DNA from: Yamagishiella unicocca
Taxonomy: Eukaryota; Chlorophyta; Chlorophyceae; Chlamydomonadales; Volvocaceae
Reading direction: 5' to 3'
Assembly: GCA_003116995.1 (NCBI GenBank)
Contig: BDSL01000161.1
Coordinates: forward strand, 62,001-126,000
Length of the DNA stretch: 64,000 nucleotides
The position numbers were made by a program, and so were the translations under genes. The notes beneath the pieces are model-generated. The model had not been told where the DNA came from and made no database searches. It was given only the letters and a program-made list of their open reading frames with translations. Every line of letters starts with the position of its first letter. Position 1 is the stretch's first letter. This document shows positions 21,443 to 31,988 of this stretch, in pieces.

Positions 21443-24400
21443 ATGTCCGGCTGCGGGCTGTCATGGCTGTTGCGGGCTCCGCCGGAGAACTTCACCTGGC
21501 TGCAGCGGCAAGCACCATCGCCACCCCTGCCCGAAGGAGTACTTGCAGTAAGTCGCTGATCGCTTCCTGTAAGGGTATATATAAGCAAACCATTAAAGGA
21601 TTACGGGCAAAGCCTTCCATACCGGTCCAGCCCTAGCCTGTTGGTTGGTTGGCTGGGTGTAGACGCGTGGAGACGCGTCGTGTCCACATTACAGCAGCGT
21701 GGCCTTTGCGGCCCCCTCCTGACGCTGCATCCCCCTTAGTATCGTACACGAAGCTTCCAGTTCTGGTTGCCGCAGCTGCGGCCTTGTCCGGTTGCAGAAT
21801 TATGGAATACAACCCGGGGGGTTCCAAGCCCGCCTTGAGTGAACCCCAACGCGCACACACACAGAACTCGTACTCCGTCGCCTCCCACAAACGCCACGCG
21901 GCTTTGCTAATTGCGCCGACACAGCTGAGAGGGATGGATGGAGCGCTCACGGCAACCACCCCGCAGGTCGCCCTTGAGCCCACGACGCGACACAGCAGCA
22001 CACGCACCTTTTGCCGACCCCGATACCCATAACCTCATTTGGGATTTGGGTTCGGTCCCTCCGTGCGGCGAAACATGGGCAGAGAACCTCCCGTACGTGA
22101 TCTCCAGGCACCGATCCACCAGGCTTCACTGCGCTCCAATCTGACATCCCAACGGCGCTTCCCCAGGCACTCGACCGGCTTGGCCCACGACGCAGACAGT
22201 ATTGTGGGAACGTGGGCTGTTGGCTCTTGTCACCCAACCCCCAACATGCGCCAGAACCCTCCCAGCTCCCAGCCTGGGGGCTGGGGGCTGGGCGCCTCCT
22301 CCCTCCTCCCTCGCCTCGAGGGCACATCATGCGCGCATCAGACCCCGGCACAACATCTCCCTCGTAACCGTACGGCACCGTACCCACCCCAGCATCTTCA
22401 TCCCCGCGCTGCCACCACCCGTTCACCCTCGCCCCGCACTTCCCCGCCCTTCCCCTGCCTCCGCCGCCTCCTACGTCGTCTCCACGAGTTCCTCCCTCCC
22501 ACCCCCCCGGCTCCCTCCCACCCCCCCGGCTCCCTCCCACCTCCCCCCCAGGCCGTCATCCAGCACCTAGGGCCCCGGGACGTGCTGTCATGCCGCCTGG
22601 TGAGCAAGGCGTGGAGCAGAGCGGCGGCAGCGGCGGTGCGCCAGCTGGACGTGCCGTGTAAGGCCCTGGCGGCTGCCGCTGCTGCTGGCGGCGGGCGGTG
22701 CGGCCCCGACGTGGCCCTCCGGGAGTTGCACCGGCTGTGGCCGGGGGTGGAGGCGATGACGCTGTCGGGGCTGGCGGCGGGGCGGGCGCTGCACAGGGAG
22801 ATGTCGCTCCAGGTAGGGCGGAAGGGCGAGAGGGCCGGGGACGGAACTGGCTTGGAGGTTCAGGGGTGAGGCGTCGACGTCGCTTCGGCGGGTGGCTCAC
22901 CCGGGGCCGTCAAGGGAGCACAGGATGGGGGGGGCCATAAAAGCCGTTGACGCGACAAGGACAGGATAGTTGGCGCATGGTCGTCGGACACCTAGTTTGT
23001 GGGCGCATGCTGGAGCACTGGGACGGACGACCGGCAAACCTGTGGAGACGTCCCATCGGAGCACAGGATCGGGGGGGGCACTGGCGAGGGGGGGGTTGCC
23101 TGCAAGCAACTCCCGGCGCCGATGAGGGGACCTACATCGCCTTTCCTGGCTCGGCCCCCCTTCACCCAGATCCTGGCTCGGCCCCCCCTTCACCCAGTCC
23201 CTGCCGCGCCTCCGCTCTCCTCGCTGCAGCTGCTGGCCAACCACCTCAGCCGCTGGCGGAACCTGCGGGAGCTGTGCCTGAAGGACATGCCCGTGCAGCC
23301 GGCCCCCCTGGAGCACCAGATGCGGCCCCACGCCGGCCCCCGCAGCGGTGAGCCCCACTCGCCCCCCGGCGCGGGAGCGGCAGGAGCTGCCGGTGGTGGG
23401 GCAGACGAGAGCAGGCGGGGAGGAGGCGGGGAGCGAGGCCGGCGCCGTGACGTCGGCGGCAGCAGTGGCGGCGGCAGCGCCGTCGCCCGCAGCAGCGGCG
23501 GCGGGAGCAGCAGCGGCGGCGGCGGCGGCGGCGGCGGCGGTCCCGGTCCGTGGGGCTTGGGTTGCTTGTCGTGCTGCCTGGGCTTGACTCGCCTGGAGAT
23601 CGAGCTGGTGCCCGCGAAGGAGCCGTCGTACAACCACCCCAACCACCGATACCTCGACGGCCGCCAGCACCCGCACCACTCGCCGCCGAATCAGCACCAC
23701 CGGCGGCAGCACCAGCAGCACCACGGCTCCACGGCTCGGAGGAGCGACCCCGCTCAGCTGGCGGCGGGGCAGGTGGCGGTGCTGGAGGGGCTGACGAGGC
23801 TGACCAAGTTGCGCCACCTGGCAGTACGACTGCTGGACCTGCCGCCACTGGCGCTGCCGGCGCCGGCGGCGCCGCCGCCGCCGCCTGCCGTACAGGGAGT
23901 GGCGGGGCCGGCCGAGGGTGCGGGTGGGGGCGCTGCGGCGGTCGCGGTATCGATCCGCAGTGCCGGCGATGAAGCGGAGGAGTACCTGCTTGACGCCGAG
24001 GACGCCGGTGATTTCGGAGCGGACCTGGATCTGGAGGTTTCGGAGCTGGTGCGGGAGAGTGGCACGCCTGAGCGTCTTAGCGCTGGCGCGGACGCGGCTC
24101 CTGATGCTAACGTGAATGCTGCTGATGTGAATGCTGCTGATTTGGATGCTGCGGATGTGGATGCTGCGGGCATCAGTCGGGCGGCGGATCAGGGTGTCGG
24201 TCGTCGCTATCGGCGGGGGCGCGGTGCGGAAGAGGGGGGGCTTCAGGGCGAAGAGGCCGGATCGCTCCGTAACCAAAACACACGCGGCCAGCAGCGGCAG
24301 CAGCAGCACCACCACCAGCAGCACCGCCCCCCGCAGACGCAGACTGCCCAGCGGGCAGGCGACGACGTCGGCGGCGGCGTCGGCGGCGTCGGCGTCGGCG

Positions 24401-27400
24401 TTGGCGTTGGCGTTGGCGGCGATGGTGACGTTGGCGGCGGCGATGGAATCCACGGTGGAATCCACGGTGGCGGAGTCGGTGATGACGGCGGTGATGCCGG
24501 CGGGGCTGCCCTGGCGCCCTGGCGGCCCACCTCCCAGTGGATCCCCCACCCCGCGCTGTTCGAGCGGCTGGGCCCGCGGCTGCGCTCCCTGCGGCTGTCC
24601 GGCTGCGAGCTGCGAGGGGGGGGGGCGCTGGCGCTGCTGGCGGGGGCGCTGCCGGGTCTGACCAGCCTGTCGCTCCAGGGGCGGCTGGGCGTGTCACATC
24701 AAGACCTGGAGGCGCTGGGGACCCTCAGGCAGCTGCAGGTGGGACCGGAACCCGACATGGCCCTACCCCCCGGCCCCCGGGCCTCCTCTCTACACCACCA
24801 TCCCCCAGGGCGGGGTTTTCTAACAATACCCCGGGGCAGGTTTCCTCGCTGCACCCCCCACCAACCCCCACCCCACCAACCCCACCCCCACCAACCCCAA
24901 TTCCCCGGGCCGGGCGTCCCCCCAGCGACCTTCGCCCCCAAGAGAGTGATCGCCACCGCCGCCCGCCGTCCCCAGTCTCCCTCGCACCCCCCCCTCTTTC
25001 CCCCCCCAGCAACATGCAATGTCGAACGAATATACCGAATGTTTCCTACTCGATTTTATGATTCAGCGCCGGCCTACGGGTTTTCTTCCACACCCATCCC
25101 CCCGCACGCCCGCATGTCCAGTCCTTTCCTCCTAGCTTCCACTTCTTTCCTCCCTTCCCGGTTCAGCGGTGTCCTCCCCCCGCCTCCTCCCCGCCCCCAA
25201 CCTCCTCCCCGCCCCCTACCGCCTCCCCCACGCCCCCAACCTCCTCCTCCCCGCCCCCCCCCGGTCGCTCCCAGGACCTGTCCCTGTCCCGTGTGGAGCT
25301 GCTGTACGACCCTCGCGACCCGGACGACTGCCCCGTGGCGCTCATGACGGAGCTGTACGGCGCACTGCAGCAGCTGCCCAAGTTCGAGTCGCTGAGGTGG
25401 GGAAGGTGGGGGGGCGCGGGACGGGGGGCTGCGGTGTGTGTGTGTGTGCGTTTGTGTTGGGGGGTTCGAGGAAGACCAGTGTTGGGGGGGTTGGCATAAA
25501 AACCGGTCACGCGACACGGATAGGATAGGTTAGCTGGCGCATTGTCTTCGGACACCTAGTTGTGGGCGCATGTGTTGGAGGGGGAGGGTAGCGAGAAGAC
25601 CGGTTACACGATATAGGAAACACAGAGCAGGAATGAACTGGCGGACAGTTTTTGGACACGTGGTTGAGTGCGCGTGCGGGAGAACGTGGGGGGTGACTAC
25701 CGGGAGGGGGGGGTGAGGCTGCAGGGGGGGCCCGGTCCAGGCAGGGCGGACACCTGGCCCACTCGTTGGTCCCGGTCCGTGTTGGCGTGCCGCTACCCCT
25801 CCCTGGGCGCAGAGCCGGGTGACCACCCGCGGCGTGAGTGGAGAAAGACATGACCATACACTTAACCGCCTTCGGCCACTTAAACCTTAAATGAGTTAAT
25901 CCACAAAAAGCAAAGAGGCGCGTCAAAGTAGGGGGACGTCGTGTGGACGCGAGATCACCTCGCAGCTCGTCAGAGGACCCCGCCCTCCCCCGGGCAGGTA
26001 CCCCAGTTCGCCAGCATGCATCTCAAAACGTCTTTTCTAAACGGTCTTTCCTCGCATCTACCGGCATCTTCTTCCTCGACCCCCCCGGGCAGGTTCGAGC
26101 TGGACGCCGGCGGCGGTACGGGCATCCACAGCGCCTACCTGCTGGCGCTGTACGAGTCCCCGCTGCCGCGACTGAGGTCGCTGAGCCTGGCCACAGTGGT
26201 GCGCGGGGGGGGGGGGGCGGGGGGGGGGTACGTAAAAGAACCGCTGACTCGACATGGGACTTGTAGGGGGTGCATAGCCTTCGTACACCGACGTGTGGGG
26301 GGGGAGGAGGGGGGGGAGATGGTCGGGGGGGAGGGGGTGGCAAGAAGGCCCAGTTGCACGACGTCGGCAGCGTAGGTTAGGAACTTGCTGGCACGTGGTC
26401 TTCTGACAGGTGGTTGCGTGCGCATGCTGGGGGGAGGAGGTCGTGGCGGTTGGCGAGGGAATCGTCCACAACGACGTGGGAAAGGGAAAAGGGGGGGAGA
26501 GGGGGGAATGGAGGTGGTAGCGGTGTTATCGGTTGGCGACTGTGGGTGAAAGCAAAGACGGGCCAGGCTGGGAGGGATTTCGAGGAAGACCCGTGGATGC
26601 CCGAAAAAACCGTTTAGAACACGCGTTTTGAGATGCATGCTGGAGAACTGGATTGGGGATACTAAAGCCGAAGGTCGTAATATGACCTTTGGCGGCTAAG
26701 CTAAAGCGGCTACGACGAGACGACAGGAAGCGAGGACCCCACGCGACGCACGGAAACGTTTCGCAGAACCGGTTTTGGGCGCTAGCAGGAGAACTGGGGG
26801 AGGTGGTGAGCTATGGGAGAGCGGACAGCGCGGTCCGGTCCCGGTCCCGGTCCCGACCCGCCCGAATACCGACCAGACGGTTGCGGCAGGGAGGGCTGCT
26901 CCAGCGGGTAGGGCGTCGCTGCAGCGGCACCTCGGGCGATGGCCCCCAAACACAACCAGCCCCGCCCTGGCGACCCACGGGTCTCCTGCCTGCCTGTCAT
27001 ACCCCCCCCCCGGCTGGCCCGCAGGTCCTCGACAGCGACTACTCCTTCCACCTGCTGGCGGAGCTCACCTCGCTGACGTCACTGTCGCTGTCGTACACCA
27101 CGTGGCCGCTGGCGCTGGAGTCGTCGGACATGACGCTGCTGGCGCCGCTCAGCGGGCTGCGAAGGTGCGAGCGTGTGTGTGTGAGGGTGTGTAAGGGGGG
27201 GGGGGTTACAATAAAACCCGAGGGGGGGGGGCAAGGAAAACCCGTGTACGAAGGAGAACCGTGAGAGAGAGAGGGGGGCGGGGGCGGAGGGGCTACCTCG
27301 ACGGGCAGGATTGTGGCGCCCACCTGACGCTTCCTTGCCATTCTCAGGTCAGTCTACCTCTCCCGCTTTATTTCGCACGTAACGGGTCGGGTTCCCCTGT

Positions 27401-30400
27401 GCCGGGCACGCTGTTCTTTCGTTCGCATCCGCGGGCTGTTGATAGCATACGGGGCTGCTCTCCGTCTCAAGCCTTCACCTCCGTTGTCTTCGCATCTTAT
27501 TGACCACCACTCACTGCTTCTTATCAGCTTCTCCGCCAGCCGCCGTTCCTTCATTTACTACTTCGTCGCTTTCATACCACCTTTCCTTCTCGAATACGTT
27601 GCCTTATCACCTGACACTACGATTCAGCAGCGCCTCCGCTCCGTCTACTCGCCTCCCGTCTCTTCTGCACCGCCGTCTTCACCGCCTTGGTTTGTCGGCC
27701 GTGGATTCGCGGATTCTCTTCAAACCCCCCCACAATACACCCTGCTCCCCCTCCTCCCCCCCAGGTTCCACATGCACTGCGTGCCCTCTGAGCGCCACCA
27801 CCTGATCGCCCTCAGCGGCCGGGTGACGTCAGTGCTGGCCGAGGCTTGGCCGCACCTCACGCAGCTGCACTTCACGGGTGAGTGGGTGGGTGGGTGGCGG
27901 GTGTGCGCTCGTGCGTTCGTGCGGCCATTTCCCCCTGGGCGAGATTGGGTGGGGACGGTGGGGTAAGAGAGAAACCCTTCGGTGGGGACGATGTGGGGGA
28001 CGGTGGCCTGGAGAGGTAGGCCACCACCCCGCGGCTGCCAAGGGCGGGCGGCCACGATGCCGAAAACAGAAAAAACATCTTGGCTGGCCCCGAAACCCAC
28101 ACCCGCGCGCGCGGCTGCCGTGACGCCGAGCTCCGAAAACCCTCCGAAACCCCGCAGGCCAGATCCGGCCCGACTCGCCACACGCGCCCTCCCTGGCGTC
28201 TCTGGCCTCCTGGACCTCCCTTCGAGACATCAGCCTCACCGCGGCGCCGGATGACGACCACGACAACGAGCCCCGCGCAGCCGCCGCTGTCGCCGCCGCC
28301 GCTGCCGCTGCCTACCTCAACCTCCACAATGCCAACGCCCGCGGGGCCGGGGAGGCCGGCGCCAGGGCCGCCGCCGCGCGCGGACCGTGTTTGTACGGCG
28401 ACGAGGAGGAGGAGGAGGAGGAGGGGGGTCCACTGGATCTGGGTATCGGCTGGTGCCTGCCCACCGGCCTGACGCGGCTGTCACTGAGCGGCGTGAGGCT
28501 GCGGGCGGGGGAGCTGGGCCACCTGGCGACATCGCTGACGGGCCTTACGTCGCTGCAGGTGCGAGGGTGGCGTAGAAGGCTGTGGGGGCTAATCTGACTC
28601 CTGAGCCACGAACTTCCCGGGGGCTGGGTTACAATAAAAGGACCGGTAACGCGACTGGGGAAATGTAGTGGGGGTGTGTGGGGGACAGCGCAGTCCGGCG
28701 CAGGGAGTCGGAGGAGCGATGGCAGCTCTATATGCGGGTTGTGGGAGAGGGCGCGGCGAGTGACGGGCGGCAGTGGAGGCAACGGGGGCCAGTGCCGCGG
28801 GCGACTGGCGGGGTGGAGTGGAGTGGAGTGGGGTTCGCGTGTGCGCAGAGCAGAGAGCGGGTCAATGGCAGTCGGAGGACGGAAGCACCGAACGTGTGCG
28901 ACTGGTTTTGTTGCTTGCGCCGCGTCCATCAGCTGCGGCGAGGGTGTAGGATGAGGCGGGGGGGCCCCGACAGCGCGTGCATCCACAGGAGCCGTCGCAT
29001 CCCCCAACCACAAACCCTAAACCGCTGGGCGCCCTCCGCCGGGGCGCGTGCGGACACATCCAGTACCGAGACACCGACAGCATCATGACGAGCCGTACAC
29101 CACGCCCGTTTGGACGCCTTGCTTCCCTCCCTGGATTCTCAGGTCTTGGACTGCGGGCTGGCTGCGGAGCACCTGATGGTGGCGGACATGGGCGCGAAGC
29201 AGCTGCAGGTGGGGAGGGGGAGGGAGGGCGGGGCCAGGGGGGACGAGGGCCGAGCAGCAGCGCCGATCCGCGCTGTCAGCTGCCGGGGTTGTGAGGAAGA
29301 CCCGTGGATGCGGGAAAAACCGTTTAGGACAGACGGATCGAGATGCATGCTGGGGAACTCGGGTGAGGAAAAGACGGAGGTCGTATGTCGACCTTCGGTG
29401 GCTAAGCTAAATCGGCTGCGGCGGCTAGGCTAACGGAAGCGAGGACCCCGCATGACGCAAGGAAACGTTTCGCGAAACCGGTTGGTTTTGGGCGCTAGCT
29501 GGAGAACTGGGGGAGGCGGCGAGCGATGGGAGAGCGGACAGCACGGCTAGGTCCCGACCCGCCCAGCTGCTGGGGAGGTTGGGTCGATTCGGTTTCTGGA
29601 TGATCAGATGATCAGATGATCAGACGATAGGATCGCGAAGCTGCAAGGTGCTGCACGAGGCGGCGCGGCAGCGGTGCAGCTGCGGGGCTCAGGGGCGGAG
29701 GCGTGGTCGCGGCAGTTGGTCATTCTTGTTGGAGCCGTTCGTCGGTTGTCTTGCCATCTGTTAGGAAGTAGGAACCAGACCATGGTAACGACGCCGGGCC
29801 GCCCACATCGGTTCCGCATTCGGGGTAGTGGGGCGGGAGGGGGGAGCAAACCCGCGCCTCCCCCTGGCCGCGCCTTCATCTTCCCCTCCCCCGACTGCCA
29901 GCGGGAAGGAGCTGCGGCCATTAGTACCCACCACCACTGCCACCACTGCCACCACCACCGTCATCACCCCTCCCCCCTCCCCGGCCCCTGCAACGCACAC
30001 CCTGTGCGGGAACCGGTGTTTCCCCCGGCGGCGCACGTCGTGCACTGGCAGGTCCTCGTCCTGAACGACAGCCGCCAATGGCGGGCCTGCCGCTCGACGG
30101 CGCCTCCGAGCGCGGGACGGCGGCGACCGGCCGCCGCCGCTGCCACCACGACTACCACCGGCGCAGCAGGGGGCGGCATCGGCGGCGGTGGCAGCGGCGG
30201 TGGCAGCTGCGGTGGCAGCTGCGGGCCGTCATCGCCACTGCCGTGTTCCTGCTGCTGTGCTCCGGACATCTGGGCGCCCCGCCGCTGCGTCCCCCTTGCG
30301 GGCTGCTGGTCGCGCGGTGGTCCCGGGGAAGCGCAGCGCCGCAGCTCCGAAACCCGAAAACCCAACGAGGATGCCCCTTGCCCTGTCGGTTTCCGGCCCT

Positions 30401-30906
30401 TGTCGAAAGATGGCAGCAGTAGCGGGGGAAGCCGCAGCAGCGGCGACGGGGTTGGGGATTGCGGCAGCTCCGGGCGCTGCGGCAATGAGACGTCCGACGA
30501 CTGGAGCACCGACGGATGGGATGTGGGGGCGGAGGGCGCCGGTGCGGCCGCTGCGTCCGTCCCGGGAGAAGGCGCCGGGTGCCGCTGCTGGCGACGGCGG
30601 CTGGTGCAGCGGGGCCTGGCGACCCTCGGGTCGATGCGCTCCCTGGAGTTCCTCCTGCTGGGCCTCCCCGATGAGGACCTGGCGGCGGGGGAGGCGCTGC
30701 GGCCCCTGGTGGCGCTGACGGGTCTGCGATGTCTGACGCTGCAGGCGCGGGGGCTGCGGGCGGCTGCTCCCTGGGAGGTGGCGGAGCTGCTGGGGGGGCT
30801 CACGCGGCTGCGCAGCCTGCACCTGACGGGGCCGCGGCCGGGCTCGGCGGCGGCTCAGGGCGCGGTGGATGCGGCGCGCTGCCTGCCGTACTTGTCGCAG
30901 TGCTGA
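21443..30906 (+). CDS. F-box / leucine-rich-repeat protein
   Basis: Probable substrate-recognition subunit of an SCF (SKP1-CUL1) ubiquitin ligase, inferred from the domain pair. Ten exons in phase: 21443-21547, 22552-22812, 23230-24738, 25275-25396, 26093-26198, 27025-27164, 27765-27877, 28158-28558, 29143-29208, 30052-30906; about 1225 residues. Exon 1 (starting MSGCGLSWLLRAP) ends LPEGVLA, which joins AVIQHLGPRDVLSCRLVSKA of exon 2 to make a good F-box at residues about 29-60. LRR-like segments follow (LRELCLKDM, LTRLEIEL, LRHLAVRLLDL, LRSLRLSGCEL, LTSLSLQG, LRSLSLATV, LTRLSLSGV, LRSLHLTG). They are split by long Gly, His/Gln, Gly-Val and acidic low-complexity inserts. A TGTAA lies at 31146-31150. 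The substrate is unknown. Start choice rests on the F-box fit and phase. Confidence 0.85.
22923..23060 (+). repeat. Intron repeat (family C tail) in F-box gene intron 2
   Basis: ATAAAAGCCGTTGACGCGAC at about 110 bases from the donor, with a tail through TTGTGGGCGCATGCTGGAGC and CGGCAAACCTGTGGAG. A close inverted relative lies at 42262-42380 in a DCAF11 intron; another sense copy is at 25494-25580. Confidence 0.7.
25460..25580 (+). repeat. Donor-side sense repeat of F-box gene intron 4
   Basis: GGGGTTCGAGGAAGACCAGT followed by CATAAAAACCGGTCACGCGA, about 65-100 bases from the donor at 25397. It pairs as an inverted repeat with the acceptor-side copy at 26012-26092 of the same intron. Confidence 0.65.
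26012..26092 (-). repeat. Family A antisense copy abutting the F-box intron 4 acceptor
   Basis: CAGCATGCATCTCAAAACGT, then TTCTAAACGGTC, then CTTCTTCCTCGACCCCCCC and GGGCAG. The AG at 26091-26092 is the 3' splice site, so the inverted element end supplies the pyrimidine tract. Confidence 0.75.
26226..26420 (+). repeat. Family B and C sense copies in F-box intron 5
   Basis: Beginning about 30 bases after the donor at 26199: a G-run, TACGTAAAAGAACCGCTGAC, then GGGTGCATAGCCTTCGTACACC; a second tract at 26344-26420 has CCAGTTGCACGACG and TGCGTGCGCATGCTGGGG. Confidence 0.65.
26579..26830 (+). repeat. Long family A copy in F-box intron 5
   Basis: Starts CGAGGAAGACCCGTGGATGC and runs through TTTTGAGATGCATGCTGGAG, GGCGGCTAAGCTAAA, GGAAGCGAGGACCCC, GAAACGTTTCG and GGGAGAGCGGACAGC. 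It is collinear with the copy at 29290-29535 over most of its length. Confidence 0.8.
27689..27722 (+). repeat. Dispersed repeat F in F-box intron 6
   Basis: GTTTGTCGGCCGTGGATTCG and CGGATTCTCTT, ending about 40 bases before the exon 7 acceptor; nearly identical to 17603-17640. Confidence 0.7.
29290..29535 (+). repeat. Long family A copy in F-box intron 9
   Basis: Begins about 80 bases after the donor at 29209 with GAGGAAGACCCGTGGATGCG and ends with GGGAGAGCGGACAGCACGG. Collinear with 26579-26830. Confidence 0.8.
29600..29627 (+). repeat. GATCAGAT microsatellite
   Basis: Three to four GATCAGAT octamers in F-box intron 9. Confidence 0.75.
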
Positions 30907-31145
30907 GCTGGAGCGTGCGCTGTTTCGTGTGAGCCCCGGCGTGCCCCGCTTTTGGGCATGGTGTTGGCAGATATCGGGCGTGTTACAGGCAGATAAGTGG
31001 CGTAGTGCGGGCTGGGGATTTTGCGATGAGGCTTCGGGCACGTGGTGAACGACCGATTAGGGGTGTGTGCGCGAAGACGGGATCAGGGTAGGCGGCTTGG
31101 GTGCATGCCATGTGTTTTGGTTAGGGCAGGGTGAGGTCCTCTTTC

Positions 31146-31150
31146 TGTAA
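31146..31150 (+). terminator. TGTAA poly(A) signal of the F-box gene
   Basis: TGTAA about 240 nt after the stop codon, a usual 3'UTR length for volvocine genes. Confidence 0.6.
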
Positions 31151-31194
31151 AATCAAGGGCGCCACATGGAACTTGCGCCTTTGATGGTGCTAAT

Positions 31195-31269
31195 GCAACA
31201 AGGGCATTCGTTTGGATTAGGTTTTGATGGTGCTAATGTAAACCTAATCCAAACGAATGCCCTTGTTGC
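31195..31269. repeat. Perfect 30-bp inverted repeat with 15-nt loop
   Basis: Arm 31195-31224 (starting GCAACAAGGGCATTCG) is the exact reverse complement of 31240-31269, with loop TGATGGTGCTAATGT. A 16-nt direct repeat, TTTGATGGTGCTAATG, begins just before the left arm and again at the loop. It lies between the F-box poly(A) signal and the aldolase gene. A hairpin RNA, a transposon remnant or a cruciform are all possible. Confidence 0.95.
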
Positions 31270-31988
31270 CGCCCTCTGTTTTGTTCCATTTCACACGGGC
31301 CGCACTTCCTCACGGATAACACGATTGGGCACTTCTAATTCATGGCTTCCCGTTCAACCTCGCTTTATGAATTTGTGGATCGGCAAATTGGGCGATCGGC
31401 ATTGGTGACTCGGCAAGGTGGATGATCGTTCCAACAGAATCGAGTTGAGTTCACGTGCAGAAGCAACCCGGAGCATCGAAACGTGCTCGGAAACGACGAG
31501 AATTGCCCAAGATAGCACGTTGTGACCAACACATGGCATAAAGGTAAAAAGGGTATGTCCTACGCAGCGAGGGATCTGCCGATTCAGTGATGCCACCTTA
31601 CTGCTCGGGCAACGGCGCGCATTCCTCTCATTAAAGAGACCTACATTTAAGATTCGACTTATGAGCACCCAGCAGTCGCAGACAGCCTCATCCCTGCTAA
31701 AACAGGCGCCGCGAAGCTTCAAAAGGGGGAATCTGTGAAAGCGCATATTATTCTGCATTCAATTTCGCTTATTCTCGTCGTGAATTTGTGCGCTATGCGC
31801 TCATGGTGCTGGGCTGCGACTCCGAAACCCTACCCTGGTACGGCGGATGCCGGGCCGCTCGTGCCGTCCTGCCTCATCGAGTTAAGACCAGCCGCGCTTC
31901 ATTGCCAAAGTACATTCTCGGGTACTGTCCTTGTGCAATCTGCACAAGTAGCTCCGGCTTGTCGCTCAGGCACCTTACTTGCTCTACA

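Noticed and set aside
21576..21585. TATATATAAG as a promoter for the F-box gene
   Set aside because: It lies 28 bases inside intron 1. Exon 1 upstream completes the F-box (LPEGVLA) and splices in phase, so the real start is upstream; an alternative promoter is not excluded.
22897..24549. 550-codon frame on the - strand opposite the F-box gene
   Set aside because: Antisense shadow of a GC-rich, codon-biased exon; composition is Ala/Arg/Pro with no motifs.
27347..27378. Possible extra small exon in the F-box gene (RSVYLSRFISH)
   Set aside because: It has an acceptor-like CAG and a donor-like GTAACG, but including it breaks phase with the next exon, while direct splicing 27164 to 27765 is in frame.
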